Assembly (NCBI GenBank): GCA_017517985.1
Contig: JAFWWX010000060.1
Coordinates: 1 to 5,748, forward strand
Direction: 5' to 3'
Source: Clostridia bacterium
Lineage (GTDB): Bacteria > Bacillota_A > Clostridia > Oscillospirales > CAG-382
Length of the DNA stretch: 5,748 nt
How positions within the stretch are numbered: position 1 is the first letter of the stretch; each line of letters begins with the position of its first letter. Positions 1 through 2,903 of the stretch are shown here, one piece after another. The notes under the pieces were generated by a model. That model did not search any database. It was not told where the DNA came from and saw only the letters and a list, made by a program, of their open reading frames with translations. Made by a program: the position numbers and the translations under genes.

Positions 1-1008
1 AACGCAGAAAACGCATCTATAATAAGTTTTATATTTGCCATTTCAAGAGCCGTTGTTTCATTTATACCTGAATTATTCTCGCTGGGTACACAAAAGGACA
101 GCTTTGATTATACATTCGCTCCATCACCCGAAAAAGAAACAGCACTTCTCAAGCCCTACATCGAGCTTCTTGCATTTGTTGTAATCTTGATTTTTGGAAT
201 GTATTTTGCTTTTGTTTGCGGAAAATATCTTTTAGGACTATATCGTGACAAAAACTTTAAAAATGCACTTTTTGAAAAATACACTTTTTATCTTTCAGAA
301 AATGCAGGTGCGGTAAACCTTAAACGTGTCAGATGTGCTTTGCTTATATTTTTACCCGCAATTCTGCTTCTGTTCAATCAGATACTTGATTTTGTGAATG
401 TAATTCCCAACACACTGTCCTATATATTTCTTATAGCAGGCACGATTTATATGATATGTTCACTTGGTTGTACGAAACTTAAGCCGACACTCCCTGCATA
501 TCTGCCGCTTATTGCACTTTCTATATACAACAATATTGTTCAGTATAAGCTTCTTTCCGGAACACGCATTGACTTCCTAAATGACACTATGTTTGTCAGA
601 GAAGTCCCGGAGTACCTTAAAAACACCGGTAACCTTGCAGTACTTTCCATCCCGGTTATCGCCGAATATATTATTCTTGCAGTTTTACTTTTCGTAATTG
701 TGCGCACCTTTTCAAACCTTGAATTTATGCGTGATAAGGACACTGTGAGCATATTTGAAATTCTTTTTGGAGCTTCCGGTATTGTGTATTTTGCAAGCAG
801 TGTTTATGTATATATCGGGCAGTTTATAAGGACTGCTTTCACATATACATCCGGAAGTCTGGATGTATATGTAAAGTACGATACAATTCTTGCTCTTTGT
901 GAATGGGTGAGTCTATTTTCTTTTTTCGCAATGCTTTATTTCGCTTACAAGTATGCCGTAGATATTTTATCCGAAGCAACCACCCGGAAAGAAGAATCCA
1001 GACATTAA
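1..1008 (+). CDS. Multi-pass membrane protein of unknown function, 5'-truncated by the window edge
   Basis: The frame is open from base 1 to the TAA at 1006-1008, giving 335 residues; the true start lies upstream of the window, and the TTG at 187 is an internal leucine rather than a start. The protein is very hydrophobic. Likely membrane segments fall at about residues 7-27, 53-78, 112-134, 139-157, 164-180, 209-236, 249-271 and 294-317, with a basic, charged tail (TTRKEESRH) that is probably cytoplasmic. The loop before segment 2 is polar and contains the run SPEKETALLKP. I see no catalytic motif, nucleotide-binding site or recognisable transporter signature, so no function is assigned. A terminator starts 5 bases after the stop codon, so this is the last gene of its transcript. 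It could be a sensor-type or envelope protein, but nothing in the sequence decides this. Confidence 0.85.
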   Translation, partial: NAENASIISFIFAISRAVVSFIPELFSLGTQKDSFDYTFAPSPEKETALLKPYIELLAFVVILIFGMYFAFVCGKYLLGLYRDKNFKNALFEKYTFYLSENAGAVNLKRVRCALLIFLPAILLLFNQILDFVNVIPNTLSYIFLIAGTIYMICSLGCTKLKPTLPAYLPLIALSIYNNIVQYKLLSGTRIDFLNDTMFVREVPEYLKNTGNLAVLSIPVIAEYIILAVLLFVIVRTFSNLEFMRDKDTVSIFEILFGASGIVYFASSVYVYIGQFIRTAFTYTSGSLDVYVKYDTILALCEWVSLFSFFAMLYFAYKYAVDILSEATTRKEESRH

Positions 1009-1013
1009 AATTT

Positions 1014-1040
1014 ACCGCCGGAAAATTTTTCCGGCGGTTT
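1014..1040 (+). terminator. Intrinsic terminator of the membrane-protein gene
   Basis: A GC-rich stem ACCGCCGGAAA pairs with TTTCCGGCGGT (1014-1024 with 1028-1038) around a tiny loop, followed by TTTATT. It lies directly behind the stop codon at 1008. The stem is strong although the T-tract is short. Confidence 0.85.
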
Positions 1041-1073
1041 ATTCTGAATTTTGATTTATATTAAATATTCTTA

Positions 1074-1101
1074 TTGACTTTTTCCGGAAATGTGATATAA
1101 T
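1074..1101 (+). promoter_or_regulatory. Promoter of tRNA-Arg, sigma-A type with extended -10
   Basis: The -35 element is TTGACT (1074-1079) and the -10 element is a perfect TATAAT (1096-1101), 16 bases apart. A TG dinucleotide at 1093-1094, one base before the -10, makes it an extended -10 promoter. Transcription would start near 1108, leaving only about 7 bases of leader before the tRNA at 1115. This is the strongest promoter match in the window. Confidence 0.85.
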
Positions 1102-1114
1102 AATATCGTTATTT

Positions 1115-1189
1115 GCCCTCGTAGTAAAGTGGATATTACAAGTCCCTCCTAAGGATTAGTCGTGGGTTCGATTCCCGCCGGGGGTGCCA
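1115..1189 (+). tRNA. tRNA-Arg (anticodon CCU)
   Basis: All arms of a cloverleaf can be built over 75 bases including an encoded CCA. The acceptor pairs 1115-1121 with 1179-1185; the D arm pairs GTAA with TTAC around an 8-base loop containing G18G19; the anticodon stem pairs 1141-1145 with 1153-1157 around the loop CTCCTAA, with anticodon CCT at 1148-1150. The variable loop is AGTC, and the T arm GTGGG/CCCGC closes the loop TTCGATT. The discriminator is G1186 and CCA is 1187-1189. It decodes AGG. Wobble pairs occur at G1-U72, U5-G68, G28-U42 and in the T stem, but no true mismatch is present. It has its own promoter and terminator. It is the probable attachment site of the element remnant downstream. 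Confidence 0.97.
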
Positions 1190-1191
1190 AA

Positions 1192-1231
1192 AAACAGAAC
1201 GATTTAGATTTCAATCTTGATCGTTCTGTTT
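1192..1231 (+). terminator. Hairpin terminator of tRNA-Arg
   Basis: AAACAGAACGAT (1192-1203) pairs perfectly with ATCGTTCTGTTT (1220-1231). A two-base internal loop leads to a second short stem, AGATT/AATCT (1206-1210 with 1213-1217). It starts two bases after the tRNA CCA. The T-tract is short (TTT, then GTCATTTTAT), so termination is likely but not ideal in form. Confidence 0.75.
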
Positions 1232-1383
1232 GTCATTTTATATTGAATAAAAATTGTGAAAAAAACATCATATAGTTAATTGATTTAACTCGGAATCCAA
1301 TTCGTAATTTAGAGTTGGATTTTGAATTGATTTTAGCATTGAATGAGTTGAATAAAAAAGTATGAAATCTAAATCGTTCGGTT
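1193..1383. repeat. Inverted repeat: partial copy of the tRNA terminator in reverse
   Basis: The 21 bases at 1193-1213 recur in reverse complement at 1363-1383 with a single mismatch; the inner 17 bases (1197-1213 and 1363-1379) match perfectly. The left arm is the 5' half of the tRNA-Arg terminator. Homology stops at both ends of the arms. This length is unlikely by chance, so the right arm is probably a rearranged copy of the region downstream of a tRNA gene. The 149 bases between the arms are AT-rich with no credible gene. Confidence 0.7.
1294..1321 (+). terminator. Possible weak hairpin terminator
   Basis: AATCCAATTC (1294-1303) pairs with GAGTTGGATT (1312-1321) with one T-G wobble around an 8-base loop, followed by TTTGAATTGATTTT. 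It sits in gene-free AT-rich DNA, so it could be a relic or chance structure. No gene clearly depends on it. Confidence 0.35.
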
Positions 1384-1388
1384 CTACC

Positions 1389-1429
1389 AAAAGAATTCCC
1401 ACCATTAGTTTTTTCTAATGGTGGGAATT
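1389..1429 (-). terminator. Strong hairpin terminator behind the integrase remnant
   Basis: A perfect 15-base stem pairs 1394-1408 with 1415-1429 around a 6-base loop (six T on the plus strand). On the minus strand it begins two bases after the integrase stop codon (1432-1434) and is followed by CTTTTGG. The placement marks it as the original terminator of the recombinase gene, which survived although most of the gene is gone. Confidence 0.75.
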
Positions 1430-1431
1430 TG

Positions 1432-1575
1432 TTATTCAAATATCTGCTCCATTTTTTCTGCCGCGCTCTTATCTGAACTCTTTAGAAAGTGGCTGTATAT
1501 ATCTGTTGTGGTACTTGTCCTTGCATGGCCTGCTCTGCCTGCGACTGTTACCAGCGGGACGCCTGCGGCAATTTG
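1432..1575 (-). pseudogene. C-terminal remnant of a tyrosine recombinase (phage/ICE-type integrase)
   Basis: The minus strand from 1575 to the stop codon at 1434-1432 encodes 47 residues that begin QIAAGVPLVTV, contain RAGHARTSTTTDIYSH, and end in a Lys/Glu-rich helix. In tyrosine recombinases this is the last catalytic block: the box II His (in the GH of RAGH) and the nucleophilic Tyr (in DIYSH). The core-binding domain and the first Arg and HxxR blocks, some 300 or more residues, are missing. Two stops in a row (TAG, TAA at 1576-1581) cut the frame just upstream, so this is a relic and not a gene. Its own terminator follows at once. Integrases of this class insert elements at tRNA genes, and an intact tRNA-Arg lies about 240 bases away. 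The fragment is too short for a standard ORF list. I am confident of the family, not of the subgroup. Confidence 0.85.
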
Positions 1576-1648
1576 CTATTATAACAAATCTTAAAAAATG
1601 TAAGTCCTCGATTTTATCCATAAAACACTCTTCAATCTTTTCATTTAA

Positions 1649-2422
1649 TTACTTTTCTATGTCAGAATCATACAGAAAACCAAATGACTTCTTAACTACA
1701 ATCTCAACATTTTTTCCACGAACACCAACGATAATATCGTCAGCAAGTTTTGCAACGATAGAGCGTTCCAGTTCTGCATAAGCGTCTTCTTCTTTTTCTT
1801 CAACTGCTGTTTTATAATTAAACAATGACCATGAGTATACATATCCTGTTTCGCAAGCGATTACAGGATCGATATATCCAAAGCCCATATTAAAACCGTA
1901 AGAATCATAAAACTCTCCTTCAGGAAGTGGAGGTGGGAGTGTAGAATCAAAAGCGGCAAGAAGCATTGTTTCTGCAACAGCTCTGATTTTACCCATAACG
2001 CCTTTTGCTGCGGCATTTTTACCGGATTTTGAAACAGAAATAAGTTCATCTCTTAAATCAATGTTCATATCATCTGCTTTAAGTTCTACGTGAAGTTCGT
2101 AGTCATCACCGTCATTTTCTGCCCAGAACTTTCCACTAAAGTTTTCGGGGAATGTCTGCGCATTTAACCATTCTATAAGCTCATAATCCATTCCTATACC
2201 CCGAAAAGCATATTGCGGAGCGTGAATATGCAAATCAACCATGCCGGGAATAATGAGCCAGTCTTTTAAATCTCTTAATTCAAGGGCTTTGTATTCTTCA
2301 GGAAATTCCTCGAAAACACCTACACATTTTCCATCCTTGCACACAACATATCCCGAAAGTGTCTTTATTTTTGTTTTTGAAATGCTGTAGCAAATGTTTC
2401 CTTTTAGGATGAAACTATTCAT
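1649..2422 (-). CDS. Chimeric ORF: N-terminus of a guanine deaminase-like amidohydrolase fused to an unrelated 160-residue segment; probably non-functional
   Basis: The ORF encodes 257 residues from ATG 2422; GTG at 2428 would add two. ATG is preferred because an AAGGA ribosome site (2435-2431) lies 8 bases upstream. Residues 1 to about 93 match the start of guanine deaminase (amidohydrolase superfamily): a small beta domain, then PGMVDLHIHAPQ, whose HxH supplies two zinc ligands, then GIGMDYELIEWLNAQTFP. The remaining His and Asp metal ligands of the barrel (family length about 440) are absent, so deaminase activity is not expected. From about 2146 downward the sequence changes to an acidic, unrecognised segment (starting NFSGKFWAENDGDDYEL) with a proline-rich LPPPLPEGEF stretch. 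The switch is in frame, which suggests a deletion joint. The downstream part looks like genuine coding sequence from another gene. It ends about 70 bases before the integrase remnant on the same strand. Expression is plausible because its promoter region is intact. Confidence 0.6.
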   Translation of the reverse strand: MNSFILKGNICYSISKTKIKTLSGYVVCKDGKCVGVFEEFPEEYKALELRDLKDWLIIPGMVDLHIHAPQYAFRGIGMDYELIEWLNAQTFPENFSGKFWAENDGDDYELHVELKADDMNIDLRDELISVSKSGKNAAAKGVMGKIRAVAETMLLAAFDSTLPPPLPEGEFYDSYGFNMGFGYIDPVIACETGYVYSWSLFNYKTAVEEKEEDAYAELERSIVAKLADDIIVGVRGKNVEIVVKKSFGFLYDSDIEK

Positions 2423-2469
2423 TTTCACTGTCCTTCCTTACAATTTTCATCATATAAGCACCTTTTTAT

Positions 2470-2508
2470 TTTATATTATCAAAACCGGTATGACAAACCT
2501 ATGACAAA
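2470..2508 (-). promoter_or_regulatory. Promoter of the guanine deaminase-like ORF with a Pho-box-like direct repeat
   Basis: Read on the minus strand, TTTGTCATA occurs twice (2508-2500 and 2497-2489) with an 11-base period. Eleven-base spaced repeats are typical of OmpR/PhoB-family response regulators, and TTGTCAT-AGGT-TTGTCAT resembles the E. coli PhoB box (CTGTCAT repeated at 11 bases) in sequence and orientation. A -10 candidate TAATAT (2478-2473), overlapping TATAAA (2475-2470), lies 10 bases after the second repeat unit, the distance seen in PhoB-activated promoters that lack a good -35. Start of translation is about 50 bases further on. Regulation by phosphate is inference: Bacillus-type PhoP boxes differ in sequence. 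Confidence 0.45.
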
Positions 2509-2516
2509 ACATTTTT

Positions 2517-2598
2517 TTGCAAAAAATGCAACACCTGTATATATAAGTAATTTATAAACTTAAAATTATAAATCACACCGATAAGGAGACCATAAATG
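2517..2598 (+). promoter_or_regulatory. Orphan promoter, ribosome site and ATG reading into the decayed tRNA copy
   Basis: On the plus strand TTGCAA (2517-2522) and TATATA (2540-2545) are 17 bases apart and could form a promoter. A clean AAGGAG (2583-2588) sits 7 bases before ATG 2596. The frame from that ATG runs 83 codons, but it crosses the decayed tRNA copy and the minus-strand terminator and looks like no protein. The signals are therefore best read as the surviving start of a lost plus-strand gene. The two parts (promoter and ribosome site) differ in strength: the ribosome site is convincing, the promoter is only plausible. Together with the minus-strand promoter above they make 2429-2595 a divergent intergenic region. 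Confidence 0.4.
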
Positions 2599-2631
2599 TT
2601 GTGCTATCCCTTATGCGGCAGTAGGTCTACT

Positions 2632-2675
2632 CTCCTAAGGATTAGTTATGGATTCTACCCCGTTCGGAAGTGCCA
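2632..2675 (+). pseudogene. Decayed 3' half of tRNA-Arg(CCU), likely the distal attachment-site scar
   Basis: This 44-base stretch aligns without gaps to the tRNA-Arg from its anticodon loop to its CCA (1146-1189). The first 15 bases (CTCCTAAGGATTAGT) are identical, and the 3' end again reads GTGCCA followed by AAAA. In between, many bases differ and the T stem (ATGGA against CCGTT) no longer pairs. The 31 bases upstream of 2632 show no convincing match to the tRNA 5' half, so only the 3' half is present. A same-orientation copy of a tRNA 3' half is the usual footprint of integration into a tRNA gene. The strong divergence suggests an old event. Confidence 0.65.
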
Positions 2676-2782
2676 AAAGAATCCTGTCATAAGATGGTTT
2701 TTTGTATTATTTAGTATTAACTATTCTGTTATTTGTGCATATAGAGCGTCGACAAACACCTATCGCGTAGTTTTCGTTATAC

Positions 2783-2821
2783 AAAAAGATACCACCTTGC
2801 TCACAGAGGAGAGGTGGTATC
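2783..2821 (-). terminator. Intrinsic terminator of the SLH surface-protein gene
   Basis: GATACCACCT (2788-2797) pairs perfectly with AGGTGGTATC (2812-2821). On the minus strand the stem is followed directly by TTTTTGT (2787 downward). It lies 83 bases after the stop codon of the large minus-strand gene. The rest of 2676-2903 holds no gene that I can support. Confidence 0.85.
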
Positions 2822-2903
2822 TAAGAGAAGTATTATTTACTTGTTAGCTTCAATAAACCTTTGCCGTATATCTGTAATTTCTACTTTTGCAGCAGCTTAC
2901 TGA

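Larger units (their letters stand above)
1115..2675. mobile_element. Putative remnant of a tRNA-Arg-integrated genomic island
   Basis: The segment is bounded by the intact tRNA-Arg and by the decayed copy of its 3' half in the same orientation. Between them lie an integrase C-terminal relic with its terminator, a chimeric ORF, and an orphan gene start. No complete mobility gene remains, so it cannot move by itself. The boundaries are inferred from the tRNA repeat; a second candidate boundary is the CGTTCGG/CCAAAAGAAT word pair at 1375-1396. A patchwork made by unrelated deletions, or an assembly error, is the alternative. Confidence 0.45.

Noticed and set aside
1243..1358. Direct repeat TTGAATAAAAA at 1243-1253 and 1348-1358
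   Set aside because: Low-complexity AT-rich match of 11 bases, not distinguishable from chance.
1233..1439. 68-codon minus-strand ORF
   Set aside because: It starts inside the integrase stop/terminator hairpin and covers AT-rich non-coding repeats; the composition is Asn/Lys/Phe-rich as expected for random AT-rich DNA.
1506..1781. 91-codon plus-strand ORF
   Set aside because: It is antisense to the integrase relic and the chimeric ORF; both opposite frames have recognisable or better coding character.
2513..2526. 14-base palindrome TTTTTTGCAAAAAA
   Set aside because: It is made of A and T runs and is easily expected by chance in such AT-rich intergenic DNA; no second copy was seen.
2676..2710. 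T-rich run that might be a terminator after the decayed tRNA copy
   Set aside because: A run of six T is present but the preceding bases give only a weak, mismatched stem.
2596..2847. 83-codon plus-strand ORF with a good ribosome site
   Set aside because: It runs through the decayed tRNA copy and the minus-strand terminator, and its translation has no protein-like pattern. Only the start signals are reported.
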